Source: Paramarasmius palmivorus (Eukaryota > Basidiomycota > Agaricomycetes > Agaricales > Marasmiaceae). Taken from it: a stretch of 58,706 bases of DNA. Of the stretch, positions 42,559 to 53,560 are shown in pieces. Location of the stretch: positions 1 through 58,706 of the forward strand of contig JAYKXP010000221.1 in NCBI GenBank assembly GCA_037176845.1, read 5' to 3'. The first letter of the stretch is position 1; each line of letters begins with the position of its first letter. The position numbers were made by a program, and so were the translations under genes. The notes under the pieces are model-generated. The model searched no databases. It was not told the DNA's origin and saw nothing but the letters and a program-made list of their open reading frames with translations.

Positions 42559-45500
42559 GTATGGACTTCTACAAATATGCCCATTCTCCACCCGAATCTG
42601 ACCTGTGCCTAGTTGATATGGGTCCCTCATATTCGAGCGTGGGTCATCTAATACTTCTACAATATGCCAAATCTATTGACTCGGATGGCGATACATCGTG
42701 TTCTTGTACTTAGTATGCCTTCAGGCTTTCCCTGTTATGTCCAGGCAATGTAATTGTACGCTCCTCTGGAAGTATGCTGCGTGTGGCAGCGCTGACTTAA
42801 CTCATTCTCTGCCCGTAGCTTCACGATTGAATAGTTCAACCGTTCGTAGTGATTAGAAGCAAGCTAAATAGACGCTCTATCGGATCTTTCCGTGCCTAAA
42901 TCAAAACGTGCGGCCAAAAACGAGAATCAGGATATACATAGACTATATCATAAAAATGACAGCCACAACGGACGCCAGGACGCACAAATGACAGTCCTTA
43001 TGATGACTGGTGACAAGTTACTTTCAATATAAAAATAAACTGTATCACTAAATACATCAGCTGCGGAAGGAAATGTAGTCTGAATTCATAGGATTCACAC
43101 CGTCCTACGCAGGCCAATAACGCACCCTATCAACACGATTAGCCTCACGATATGCCACTAGAGCAGAAAAATGCTTTTGCGTTCGCGGTCAAGGTGTGGG
43201 CCAGTACCAAAACTTGGGATACCGTTAATGAAATATGCACTGTCCCCTTTCCTGCCTTGTCAGGGAAGTATCCGGGAAGATTGTCTCCACTTTTCGACGA
43301 CGAAGAGGGGTTCGATCGGACAATCATTTGAGTGATTGGGGCCTAAAAATGCTTGAGTTAGATGTCCACCGCGTACAACGTTCCCTGCGCTGGGATTCGG
43401 AATACAATGCGATCACTGTGACACAATTCTCAGTAGACTACGGCTTAAGAGAACTACATTAACGTGCAGCCTGATGATGGTACCGATAGAGCTAGGTCAG
43501 CCTAACGTTTTTCTGGGTGAGTTTACACACAATTGTATCGGGAAACCACTGGGTAGGTACATCGCGCGTAGCGCACGACGATAGGAATATAGATAATCGA
43601 ACCCTTCTTTGAAAATGGGCTACGGCGGTGAACGATGCGATACGCTGACTAAATGAAGCAAAGGTACCCCACTATGTGGAAGACGCGATGAGCAGATGCA
43701 GGAACAGAGAATACAAAGACTTCCATGTTGGAGCTAATACCAATGGGGAGTAGACACGGAAATTCACCAAAGAAGTGATTGACTTCCATGACAGGAAGAA
43801 TTGAGGGTATGCTGGAACATCAGCAGAGTATTCCAAAGCGACTAGCCCAATGGTTGAATGACTCAAGGCATGAAACGCGGCTGTTCAGCCGGTTCCTGGT
43901 GTCCTGGCGCTACGCCGAACGCTTCTAGACTCACCTATGTTCGTCATGAGTCCGTCGCGTATCTTCTCATGGATAAGCAATAAGATTGCCGGGTATAATT
44001 CTGTTCCATTGTGAAATGTGAGCTCAGGCGTACTGTGCAGATCACCTCCGCTGCCAAGAAATGCGCCACATGCTCACCCTCAGTAAGCTCCGTGTGTAAT
44101 GGTGTAAACCTGTGAATTCAGTTCACGGCTGGCATATCTTTAAGCCTTCGAAATTCCCTGTCGGATCTCGTCAGTAACCGAGGAGACGTACATGAGACGA
44201 TTGGAAGTCCAGGGATCTGGTGAGTGCGTTTGAGGGTAGAAATAGAACAGGAACAACAGCTGGCAAACAGCTGCTGGAACTTTCTTGCAGTCAAAATATC
44301 CAAGACATGATCTTCACCCCAATCTTCATTTGAGACCGGCTGACATAGATGAGAAGGCAATGTCATTATGGAGTGTGCGTGGCAAATATGACGGCCTTAG
44401 ACAAAGTAAGATTCTGATATCGTTCCATGTTCTAAGCCGTGACACGAGACTTGTTTGATCTTTAAAGCGATTGGCATGAGTTAGTCATGTTCACTAAAAG
44501 ACCCAGCGCTTTACAGACCCCGATTTCCATTCATCAAGATGTGAACATACCAAGATACCGAAAGGGTACTGATACCGACCTCAATCTCAGTATCACACAG
44601 AGGTGGCATCCAAGTTCGGAAAGGACATTTCTCCTGCCAAAGATACGATCGAACAAGTTGTCCGAGACGCGCATACGAGAATGAAATCCTGAACATGTGT
44701 ATGTTAGCAATCCAGACCCCAAATCTAATGGAACAGCTAATTTGAGCACTTAAGATTACACGAGTAGCGAACGCGGGGGTTAGAAACAAGATCATGAGGC
44801 AAATGCCATTTCTCATGACTATTACCCATCCTTGTTTGACGAGGTTCCACCAGGAAGTTCAAGCGCTCATCATGGCATGTGCCTCGGGCGAGATTTTTGC
44901 CTTTGAAAAAGTATGAGTCAGAGCGGGATAATCTGACCATCAAAAGGATGGCAAGCAAACATCCTACAAGTATCTGAAAGCTGTGTACCCAGATGTCCGT
45001 GAATCATTGGCGGAATCTAGTGGATTTGACCCAGGGCAGCCAAGGTAGATCAATTCTCAACCGAGGCTACAAGTTTGAAGTGGACGAGTGACCTATGATA
45101 CAACGATCGGATTAAGTACGCCACGAGTAGCAGTACCCGAGGACAAGAAATGTATTGTGAAGACGGAACAGGTTTTGGTATTGTGCCTGATGTCACAAGT
45201 GGGGATTGAAATAGCTTAACGGCTAGGCTTCACATATGCGGGTGCGAGTGCTGAACTGCATAAGGAACCACCAAACAACGGGCGGCTCCTGGTGTCGAGA
45301 ATGATGTAGGCAAATGTGTATCACGGCGGAGGTCCAGATGTCAATGGAGAAACAGGCAGACACCGTCTGAAGGAGTCGTCGGTATCACAATTTTGGAGAG
45401 GCAACGACACAACGCACCATTGGGAAGAACCTTCCATACAACATGGCCTCTTGACCCGGTGCAAGCGTAGGTATTGTGTGGGATAGGAAGCAAGGCAACC

Positions 45501-46270
45501 AAGGCGTGATTGTATGTATGGCTTTGGGCGTCCAAAACGATGAAAAACGAAGGGGAGCTGAGAAAGAAGTGCCGGTGATTTAAATGGTGACGTGGATGAG
45601 CTATGGTGCAGATGGGCGAAGATAGGCAGCCGATACTTACACTCGTACCAACTGCTCACTCCACTCCTTCTTGCTTGAAGGTCTATTCCCTATTGTTCCT
45701 TGTAATTTGCAGTACAAGAATACAGTCCTCGTCAGCTTGAGTGGCGAATAGAACACGCACCTCACATAGAACATTTGATACTTGGGGAATTACATGTCAA
45801 CTAGCTGCTGCATTCACCCATGTTGGCTATTCAATATTTGATAGTGAGCGAACGTTCAAGGACCGAGCTTACAGTCCAGCGTGCTTTGATGTTGATTTAA
45901 ATGGAATAACTTCGTGTCAGGATTCTAGCTAAATTTTAGGAGTTAGAACGGTACGTATCGAAACCTCGAGCGCCTAATCCCGGCGCTAAAAATCCCATCC
46001 ATGGCAAGGTCCGAAATCTGATGAGCCCGTTCACAACCCGTTCACTTGACAGGATGCGACTTGATTCTAGATGTGATGAATCGAGCCAGTGCACCGCCCC
46101 CGGCTATCTCATTCTGATTTTCGATGTGATATCTCAAAGTACGAACCTCCACGCGCCGCCCACGTTACGCATAGCACATGAATCAACAACGTTGAAACGA
46201 CTGTGCGATGCGTTATCTGTATGTGAAGCTGAGAACTCAGGGAAAGGAAACAACCTGTCCGCACCCAGAA
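42559..46270. other. Long interval without a supported gene
   Basis: Only fragments: a 58-codon frame at 43152-43328 (MPLEQKNAFAFAVKVWA) followed by another coding-like stretch to 43460, and scattered minus-strand frames at 44118-45660 (for example 44511-44816 with a hydrophobic start). None joins into a credible exon chain, and no tRNA or known repeat was seen. Could hold decayed genes. Confidence 0.3.
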
Positions 46271-46297
46271 GTTCCTACTGACTCGGCCAAGGGAGCA
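46271..46297 (-). pseudogene. 5' half of a tRNA-Met-derived element
   Basis: Minus strand GCTCCCTTGGCCGAGTCAG matches the first half of the short D-loop elements; the B-box half is absent. Confidence 0.4.
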
Positions 46298-46394
46298 ATG
46301 CTCGCTGCATTATCTTACCCGCCCAGTCCCTACACTCATTTGGGATGCGTCAATTTGGCGACACCGACGTATGTGTACCATCCAACGGCACTTC

Positions 46395-46525
46395 AGCCTG
46401 GTCAGTTAGAACCTCATTATCCACACCCACTGTGCAGTTCAACGCAGTACCAATAGCGTTACGTGTTCTATTGAACACATACAAACACTAGTTCGAGCTG
46501 GGTAATACAGAGCTGTCCATAGTTT
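46395..46525 (-). pseudogene. Relic of exon 3 of the cysteine-rich family (F7)
   Basis: Minus strand reads AIGTALNCTVGVDN and then VLTDQAEVPLD before a GTACAC donor, matching exon 3 of F5/F6 (ALNCLVSADG). The first half of the exon is frame-shifted and no other exons are recognisable nearby. Confidence 0.45.
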
Positions 46526-47382
46526 TAATTCGCAGACTGCGTCCTCGAATCAGTGAGCAATTGCAGAGGAAGAACACGAATAAAACGCACGATTTTAGCA
46601 CTAAATAACACGATTGTCCCGAACGCACATTCTTCTGCAACCACGTTTTTGCTTTCATTTACCGTTCCTATGGGTAGCACAAAGGCGACTCGGGCAGAAG
46701 GGAATGTTATTGGGGTGAGTACGAACTCAGTTCCTCGTCAAGAAATGCAAACGAAATGGTGTTCGACTTCATGATCTGGACGGGACGCTCGGAGTTTGGT
46801 TTTGCTACATAATCGCCATATGCTCTCAATAAGATAACTATCGGTTGTAGATGTGGATATCCTCATGTGCGGGTGTTCCTGTTCGCTGTGGACTGAAATT
46901 TGATGGTTGGGTGGCCTGTTACACAGGAACAGACAGGACTCACAGTACAAGGACTACAGATATGCACCCGTCACTGCTTCAAATACACTATTCCACTACG
47001 GCAACGCATTGTTCCCTCTCACAGTTGCAATATCCAAGAAGCACAAGGCTTTATAGATATTTCAAACCAATCAGTGGCGGGCGAACAGCACTGCGGAAAT
47101 TACTCTCGGGATCACGTACCGCCCGAGCCCGGAATTTGAGCGCTGTTCGTTAAGAAATCAAAATGTTTGAGATTGCGTCCCGCTCGGGCCACGATATTCT
47201 TGAGTAACGGCTGAGTAACACTCTACCAAATATGAAGTTTTTACCAATATAAGTCTGAAGACTTGCAATGCCTGCGAACACTCTTGAGAACATCTTTCTT
47301 CCTCATCGTTGGCGTTGATGGCTTGATATGCCTGGTGATCGTCAGCGGGAGTAGTCGGGAAAATGAAAATCGGGAGTTGCCA

Positions 47383-47757
47383 TCAATGTATTACCACGCC
47401 ACTGCCCTCATCAACCTGAGCGGCCACATTGCACCCGCAAGGGAATAGTTTGTAGACCACATAGGATGTAATGAAAGTCCTTCCTTCACCGAATGTCGAT
47501 CTCGAGTCCTTAGGGATCGTCGAACGAGGCAGTAAAGGTAGATTATTTTCAATCGAGTCCTGATGTCGGGATCCATCAGGATACTCAATTCCAATACGAC
47601 CACTTTGATACCGAGGGACTGTAGGTAGCAACCGGGACCACAACATTTCATCATGTCTCGTGTAGTACAGACGGAACTGAGCTATGGTTAATATGATTCC
47701 GGCCCGGGTTGTCACTGTTACCATCAACAACATATAGAGTAAACGCATGGCATCCAT
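47383..47757 (-). CDS. Possible secreted protein, 124 aa
   Basis: Single open frame starting MDAMRLLYMLLMVTVTTRAG, which looks like a signal peptide or anchor, followed by a hydrophilic region with a CGC pair near the end. No family recognised and no intron. It could be chance; length and hydrophobic start are the only support. Confidence 0.3.
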   Translation of the reverse strand: MDAMRLLYMLLMVTVTTRAGIILTIAQFRLYYTRHDEMLWSRLLPTVPRYQSGRIGIEYPDGSRHQDSIENNLPLLPRSTIPKDSRSTFGEGRTFITSYVVYKLFPCGCNVAAQVDEGSGVVIH

Positions 47758-47917
47758 TTATAACATATATTATGATAATCAACCATCAAGATCCGTTGAA
47801 CCTCCTGTCTAAGCAAAAACTATTAAACCAAAGACGTTTTCGCAGTTCTGCCATCCTCATTTACTAATACGTCCCCCACTTTCCTTTCCTTCTCTCTCTC
47901 TCTTTTGCGGCTTAACA

Positions 47918-48415
47918 ATGAAGTCTCCTACCACCTCACTCGTTATCTTCGCTTTGCTCGGTACGTTCATACACGCATTTTTCCACCAACCAAAATTCAA
48001 CATCCCTAGCCCACGCCTCTGCCCAAATCTTCACTGTGCTCCCCGGCTCTAGTGACCAACAAACATGTCAATCCGAAAAACGCGCCTTCCGTGAAGCTTT
48101 TCAGGTCTATATATACTCTCGTTATCGTTACCTCGTAACTCAAGTGGATTCTCATCATAGGACTGCGACAACAAACCCCAGATGCAGGATATCATCCACT
48201 GTATTTGCTCTGACAGAGTTAGCGATATTATTGGTATCGCATTGAACTGCCTCGTCTCTGCGGATGGTACCTCGAAGGAAACAGCGCAAGAGGGATTCGA
48301 TCGTATGTGTCCTTTGTTGCTCGCGTGATATTTTCACTTAATGAGTATCGTAGAGTACTCTCGGAACTGTCGATCTAATGGGAAGGAAGTAAAGCAGCAG
48401 GTCATTAACGTTTAA
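47918..48415 (+). CDS. Secreted cysteine-rich protein lacking an anchor (F6)
   Basis: Exons 47918-47960, 48010-48104, 48161-48302, 48354-48415; introns 49, 56 and 51 nt; 113 aa. Close to F5: signal peptide then AHASAQIFTVLPGSS, cysteines TCQS, DCD, HCICSD, NCLVSADG, NCRSNG. It stops at KQQVINV, where F5 continues into a GPI-type tail. The sequence after the stop still resembles that tail in another frame (DGNESALGIMVLLW), so an insertion of a few bases removed the anchor. As written it would be secreted free. Confidence 0.7.
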
Positions 48416-48729
48416 TGCCGATGGGAATGAAAGTGCATTGGGTATAATGGTGTTGTTGTGGCGGTTCGAGGTGTATCCGCAAATTTGATGCAAAAGAAAC
48501 ATCTTATGCTTCATGTTGTGGTACGGTTGAACGCGTCGGGTCAAATGAAACGCGGCGAAATACACCTAATAATCCAGCCGACGAGTCAACAGACGAAACG
48601 AGAGAGAAAAGCATACCTGCTCCCGAAAATGTTCACCGATTCATCGTGGTGCACGGAAGAAGCTTGCGATTCATCAAGATAAGCAACGAATTATAAGCTA
48701 ACAAAGACATCATGATCCAACAGAGAAAC

Positions 48730-48807
48730 GCTTCTCTGGCCTAGTCAGACCACATTCGAGTTGGATTCTCGCCACAGTACGTCGCAAGTTCAAGCCTTGC
48801 AAGGAGC
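48730..48807 (+). pseudogene. tRNA-Met relic
   Basis: GCTTCTCTGGCCTAGTCAGA start, then GTCGCAAGTTCAAGCCTTGC and AAGGAGC. D and anticodon arms degraded. Confidence 0.5.
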
Positions 48808-49154
48808 GTATACCCAGATTTCAAAGAGTGTTTTTGCCGTTGTTGATTCGAAAGAACGAACAGATGAATCATGGCGCCGTGTGGTGTTCGTCATTACATC
48901 CTCAGCGAGAGTGTTCGGGATACCGATCGATAAACGACGACATGAAGTCTAGTATCGAGTACGCCAGGAGCATATGATAAAGAAAATGGCGTACCTCCCA
49001 AGTCCTGAACACAAACACCTTCTCTCTCAACAATACCATTCCCGTCATTGACGAAGGCTCAGTTTAACGAAGCAAAAAATTGATAAAACAGACATACCTG
49101 TAGCGGCGGGTAGAAGGGGGAAAGCTCAACACTCTACATATCGTTCATGTCGAC

Positions 49155-49220
49155 GCTTCCCTAGTCTAGTGGGTTAGACGGCCTATGAGTTCGTCGCAAG
49201 TTCAAGCCTTGCAGGGAGCA
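49155..49220 (+). pseudogene. tRNA-Met relic with intact D arm, no intron
   Basis: GCTTCCC, D arm GTCT-AGTGGGTT-AGAC, then a shortened anticodon segment, T arm GCAAG-TTCAAGC-CTTGC, AGGGAGCA. The anticodon stem is too short to fold. Confidence 0.5.
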
Positions 49221-49519
49221 TGTGATATCGAGAGTTGGTTATTTTTTGGGAATTTTAAACAATCACACATGTCAACGAAAACAGCTGCGGCGTGTTGTTT
49301 TCATATACAACTCCAACGCCTGATAACTACTACTTTGGGATACCTCTAATCCGTGCGATACATTCGACACACCACGCCCTCGGATCCACAGTAGTTGGCT
49401 ACGCAACAAGCATGCAGTGTCTGACTTGCATCATTCATTTCCACGCCAGAAATTGAGGGGTAACGGGTTCCCTTTCCATTCGGTATTTGAAAGTGCAAAA
49501 TGCCATTACCCTTGGGATA

Positions 49520-49589
49520 TACACCGTTCCGGGATCGAACCCAAGCCGCTTCCTTTGGTCAAGTGTGATAACTACTCTACCAACGGTGT
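49520..49589 (-). pseudogene. tRNA-Gly relic without intron
   Basis: Acceptor ACACCGT/ACGGTGT perfect, GGTTCGATCCC B box; D arm and anticodon arm do not pair. Left border of copy C. Confidence 0.5.
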
Positions 49590-50993
49590 CATACACGAGC
49601 AGCAGAATGAAGACGAACGACCCAGCCTACACGCCCAATCGAACTTGAGACAAAGATGTTGGGAAGGGTAAAAGGGCGTGGAAGCACGTAGTATCCTGTA
49701 TCGAGTATCGTCAGATTAAACAACTCGCGATATAGAACGGGAAATGCGTACCTTCCATTCAAACCCTAGGGGGCGTAGGAGACGGCTGCGCTCGTACTGG
49801 AAGGTATTGATGAGGCAGGAAGCAGGTGGGGATAACAAAGGGTCGCTAGTGCATCTAATTCCTCCCTTTATCCGCTCGACTAAGCGGCACCTGCTTCTAT
49901 CATAAACATTTCCCGATATCCAACCGGGGGGTGAGGCTAAGGTTGCGGAGGGTGGGAGTGCGAGGGATGAACGCGCTTGGTACTCCTTACACCGCATACC
50001 GTCGGCACGAGAGTGGGGTGTAGTGGAAGCCGGTACGGGTGTGTGGAGTAGAGTGAAGAATGATCTATGTTCGACTTCCGTGTCTTCAGAACTCCGGGGA
50101 GTACAGGGTGATGGGTGCAGACATGTTGCGTCGTATCGACGATGGTTCTTCCATTCGGCAGCTTTTCATCCCTTCCAGCAGCTCTTCCTCCTATACCGAC
50201 GATGAGACCTGACGACGAACGGACGACGACCGTGGAGTAGCGAGAAGCGGGTGTAACGCGGCTGAGCTGACGTAGGAACAGTACTGGACGGGAACGCGCT
50301 GGTATTTGACAGGATATGGGCGGCTTGGATAGAGGGGATGTGTACCGAAGCGTGGAGTGGGTGAAAATATCTCTTCATCGATCTGTACGAGCCGCCTTCC
50401 CAAGTTTCGTCTACTCTCCCAACTTCAACATCTGCGACTATTCCTCCAACGATAACGGCTGCGGACTGGACGTTGGGCGGGTGTAGACGATGTGTCGTTG
50501 AGTGGAACAGAAGGGAGTGGAAGAACACGTCTAGCTGAACCAATGAGATACCCAATCATGCGGAAGATAAAGAGGACGTACCAGCACCGAGAACGTTCGA
50601 ATTCACCATCATCGTTGAAAGAACCTAGAGTCCATCAAGATAAGCAACCAGTCACGAGAAAAGTGAAGACGACGTACCTCCGATCCCCGTAGAATCATCG
50701 GGGGAGGCGCAGGATTCGGGTTAGGCCGTAGTTGAAGTTCAGGTATCGTTCAGTCGAATGGAACGCAGAGGTATACACCTAAGCCAACGGATGAGCCAAC
50801 AAATCAAACGAGAGAGAATAGCGACGCACCTGATCGAGTCACCGAGCTATCGTGGTTGAAGGAATGAAGCTGCGGTTATCAAGATAAGCAACCAAAACGG
50901 CGGCGACGACTGGGACTTTGTAGTCGTGGTTGAAGGAAGAAAAAGAAGCAACGGATGACCTGATAGAAGCACAGGGCATAGGGTTACTTCTAC

Positions 50994-51007
50994 TTACATG
51001 ACGTCAC
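50994..51007 (+). promoter_or_regulatory. CRE-like palindrome upstream of tRNA-Met relic (copy C)
   Basis: TTACATGACGTCAC, 51 bp before the tRNA-Met relic. Confidence 0.45.
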
Positions 51008-51058
51008 TCTACCCACGGTCTATCAAGTTCAAGTTCACGCGTTCAAGATTGCATTCAA

Positions 51059-51136
51059 CGCCTTTCTGGTCTAGTTGGTTGGGCCGCGTATGACTTGCAT
51101 CCTCGCTACGTCGCAAGTTCAAGCCTTGCACGAAGC
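51059..51136 (+). pseudogene. tRNA-Met relic
   Basis: GCCTTTCTGGTCTAGTTGGT start, TCGCAAGTTCAAGCCTTGC and ACGAAGC end. Acceptor no longer pairs fully; anticodon not assignable. Confidence 0.5.
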
Positions 51137-51524
51137 GCATGAATGTAGCTGGATGTGTTTTTGGCACACAAGCAGGAAGGATACCGATATGGTGCGTTAT
51201 CTAAAATGACCAATATTCTACAGCACAAGGAATATTATTTTCCTATCAGTTGCTGAGGATGCAGGGCTCGCAAACGAATGATATACAAGCCGCCCGTGCA
51301 ACATATCCATGTCAATGAGCATGTTCTGTTCGTATACGACTTCAGTCTTGGACATTCTATCTAAATATCCCCGTAGACGAGGTTCAATGACCTGCAACAG
51401 TGTCATAAATATGTCTTGGTCTGGCAACAATTATTCAATCACACGGGTTTGCGAACTACAAAGGGCATGGGGTCAATAACGATTACCAAAAGAAGTTAAT
51501 AAAAAGCTCCTTGCGTGGATTGTA

Positions 51525-51595
51525 TACACCGTTCCGGGATCGAACCCAAAGCCACTTGCCTTTATCTAGCGGGCTAACCACTGAACCGACGGTGT
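51525..51595 (-). pseudogene. tRNA-Gly relic
   Basis: Acceptor ACACCGT/ACGGTGT perfect, GGTTCGATCCC B box, D loop AGTGGTTA kept; the anticodon arm is replaced by CGCTAGATAAAGG, which does not give TCC. Confidence 0.5.
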
Positions 51596-51838
51596 TCTCA
51601 ACCAAGAGTACCGCCATATCACCGACGTAGAACAAGGAACAACCGAGCCATTGACAATCCCGCCCATTCCACTCGAGTCTTACAAGCGATATCGAACACC
51701 CAATCAAACTTGATATTGCTATCAATTACACGAGTATATATCGGAAGGAGGAATTCCTCAGGGCGTGCGATGACTCTTGGCCTTAAGAAGCTGGTGCGTT
51801 TCAAAGTATTGAAAAAGGATCCTATACTGATTTTACTA

Positions 51839-51908
51839 TACACCGGTCCGGGATCGAACCCGAGTCGCTTGATTTCACCTAGCGGGGCACCCACTGCACC
51901 AACGGTGT
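51839..51908 (-). pseudogene. tRNA-Gly relic
   Basis: Same variant as 51525-51595 (anticodon region CGCTAGGTGAAAT), so these two share a more recent ancestor. One acceptor mismatch (ACACCGT against CCGGTGT). Confidence 0.5.
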
Positions 51909-52288
51909 CTTCAACTGCCTTATATTCCCATGTATGGCGACCACGAACATTATCATATCACCGACGTAGATCAAAGACGACCGAACCAATCCCCATCCGC
52001 ACCCTGCTCCACAACTCGATATCGAAAATCCAATCAAACTTGCTGTTGCACCCAACTATCCCCAGCGTCCAATCTGAAGGTGCATCCTCAACAACAAAAC
52101 CGTTGTTCTGATTCAAAATCAATGGGCGCTTTGGCACCGTAATTGCGTGAATTGATCGACACTCGATAGACTTTTCTTGCTTCATGCGCTATCCTACATA
52201 ATCTGTGTCCAGAGTCAACCCTACGAAAATTAACCCTTCTTGACCATGGACTTTTGGCAAAAAGCAAACCTTGATTGATATCGACTCA

Positions 52289-52361
52289 TGCTCCCTGCAA
52301 GATTCGAACTTGCCTCCTCATACCGGGTTTCGGGGCTCGAGATCTGATTCGGCCAAGGGAG
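52289..52361 (-). pseudogene. tRNA-Met-derived element (short D-loop form)
   Basis: Minus strand CTCCCTTGGCCGAATCAGAT start and GCAAGTTCGAATCTTGC then AGGGAGC end; anticodon segment unclear. Confidence 0.55.
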
Positions 52362-52456
52362 TATTATTGAATTATCGATTGTCTTTTTCCAATAATAGTG
52401 AATACGAGTTGAAGTATTCAACTTTGCCCGAAAAAAGCAGCCATTATTTTTCTATA

Positions 52457-52976
52457 TACACCGTTCGGGAATCGAACCCGAGCCGCTTGCTGAGATTTCG
52501 ATACTGGCCAATTGCTAATCAACGCTCACTGCACACCGTATTAGCATAAACCAGGCCCGCAACTTCGGCAGTTGGGGCCCATTCTGATTCGACATCGTGA
52601 GAAGCGCGAAATAAACAATCTCTGGCGACGTTGTGAGAAGAGAAAAGGGGAAAATCTTCGAGGACATACCTGGCGACGTTGTGAGAAGAGACAAGGAGGA
52701 TGTCTCACGACGTCGCCAGTGTAACAGATCTGCGGAAGTTGCCGTGAGCATGACGAAATCACGATGACAAGATGACAGCACTCACCACTGCTCTCTCACT
52801 TGCGACCTCGGCGGTGGAGAGAGCATATCCCACTTACGGCGCGGGGCGCGGGGACGGTGAGTGCTTCAGAAATATGCTGAGCTCGCTATTGATGCAATTA
52901 ATCTTTTGTAGACTCGCAAGCTCATCTAAAATCGAGCCATGGAAGGCAAGCATGATAACCACTTCACCAACGGTGT
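52457..52976 (-). pseudogene. tRNA-Gly gene split in its intron by an insertion
   Basis: The 3' half (acceptor, perfect T arm, GCAAG anticodon strand) is at 52457-52491 and the 5' half (acceptor, D arm, CTTGC strand, loop CT-TCC-A) at 52940-52976. Each half matches the intact tRNA-Gly(TCC) base for base in the arms. About 450 bp lie where a 20-nt intron should be. The insertion includes the 340-bp repeat at 52600-52935. Confidence 0.65.
52600..52935 (+). repeat. 340-bp dispersed repeat, copy 1
   Basis: Matches 57903-58235 in inverted orientation. It begins with two tandem units of CTGGCGACGTTGTGAGAAG, contains a hairpin with 7-bp arms GCTCTCT and AGAGAGC, and ends CTCATCTAAAATCG. Some loop and flank bases differ between copies while the hairpin arms are kept. 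Confidence 0.65.
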
Positions 52977-53222
52977 CTTGGTGACTTATTGCTGACATCA
53001 AAGGTCTGTAGTAGTGTTGTGGATAGTCGATCTCCCTTTCTTATCGTCCATCAGCGCGTCTTTATCATTTGTACTCATGGGTATCTACTGTAACCTCAAA
53101 GATTCGTCTTTCCCCTATCCAATGAGAGTATCCGATCCGGATTGCTATTTGGCACCCTCGCTCAGGATATCCCGACCCAGGATTGGAAGGACACGAAGGA
53201 AAAAGGTGCAAATGGAGATGCA

Positions 53223-53303
53223 TGATCCCTGCAAGGTTCGAACTTGCGTTCTCACAGCTAGTAGGAGTTTTTAAATGTGAGATCTGACTCGGCCAAGGGA
53301 TGA
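53223..53303 (-). pseudogene. tRNA-Met-derived element (short D-loop form)
   Basis: Minus strand ATCCCTTGGCCGAGTCAGAT start, T arm GCAAG-TTCGAAC-CTTGC, AGGGATC end. The acceptor pair at position 2 has changed on both sides (C-G to A-T), which keeps pairing. Confidence 0.55.
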
Positions 53304-53429
53304 TTTCCCACATTGTTATCCAACGACGCCCAAGAAAACTGACATGTGGCAACCCAATTGGGTATGTATTCGACAATGATTGAGAGACGCTTGTCGCATC
53401 TTTCTTTAGCCAGTTCGCATGGTACGTCG

Positions 53430-53560
53430 AGCCAACGGACGAGCCAATCAATGAAATGAGAGAGGATAGAGACGCACCCGCTCCTGTCATCGAATCATTA
53501 TGGTTGAAGGATGAAACTGGGGTTTCCGCAAGATAAGCAAAACGACGACGGCGACTTAGA
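53430..53560 (+). repeat. Fragment of the compound tRNA repeat (copy G)
   Basis: GAGCCAATCAATGAAATGAG, GACGCACCCGCTCCTG and GCAAGATAAGCAAAACGA match one intron-like unit with its neighbour exon in copies C and E. No tRNA follows directly. Confidence 0.45.

Larger units (their letters stand above)
48540..49220 (+). repeat. Compound tRNA repeat, copy E (two tRNA-Met relics)
   Basis: Contains the intron-like unit block (CATACCTGCTCCCGAAAATG near 48612, TCATCAAGATAAGCAACG near 48670) and two tRNA-Met relics at 48730 and 49155. The CRE-like box is not recognisable here. Confidence 0.5.
49520..51136 (+). repeat. Compound tRNA repeat, copy C
   Basis: The most complete copy. On its minus strand the intron-like chain includes a GTGCGT..TTAG unit near 50830-50780, a 53-nt GTACGT..TCTAG unit near 50680, a 43-nt exon-like piece, a 51-nt GTACGT..GCTAG unit near 50570, a long exon-like segment (a 129-codon frame lies in 50166-50555) and a final GTACGC..ACAG unit near 49750. 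Direction is away from the tRNA-Met at 51059 and towards the tRNA-Gly relic at 49520. Confidence 0.6.

Noticed and set aside
43600..45660. Decayed protein-kinase gene on the minus strand
   Set aside because: I looked for kinase signatures (HRD, DFG, glycine loop) among the fragments and found none.
50166..50555. 129-codon minus-strand frame in copy C as a protein gene
   Set aside because: The matching segment of copies B and D is open in different frames, so it is more likely the long exon of a noncoding transcript.
52600..52935. 340-bp repeat as a tRNA-headed SINE
   Set aside because: A GCTCTCT/AGAGAGC stem resembles an acceptor stem, but it spans only about 36 nt and no A/B box pair fits.
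49520..53303. Regularly recurring short repeats suggesting a CRISPR-like array
   Set aside because: The repeats are tRNA-Gly and tRNA-Met relics of 50-100 bp with unequal spacing and mixed strand, in a eukaryotic genome.
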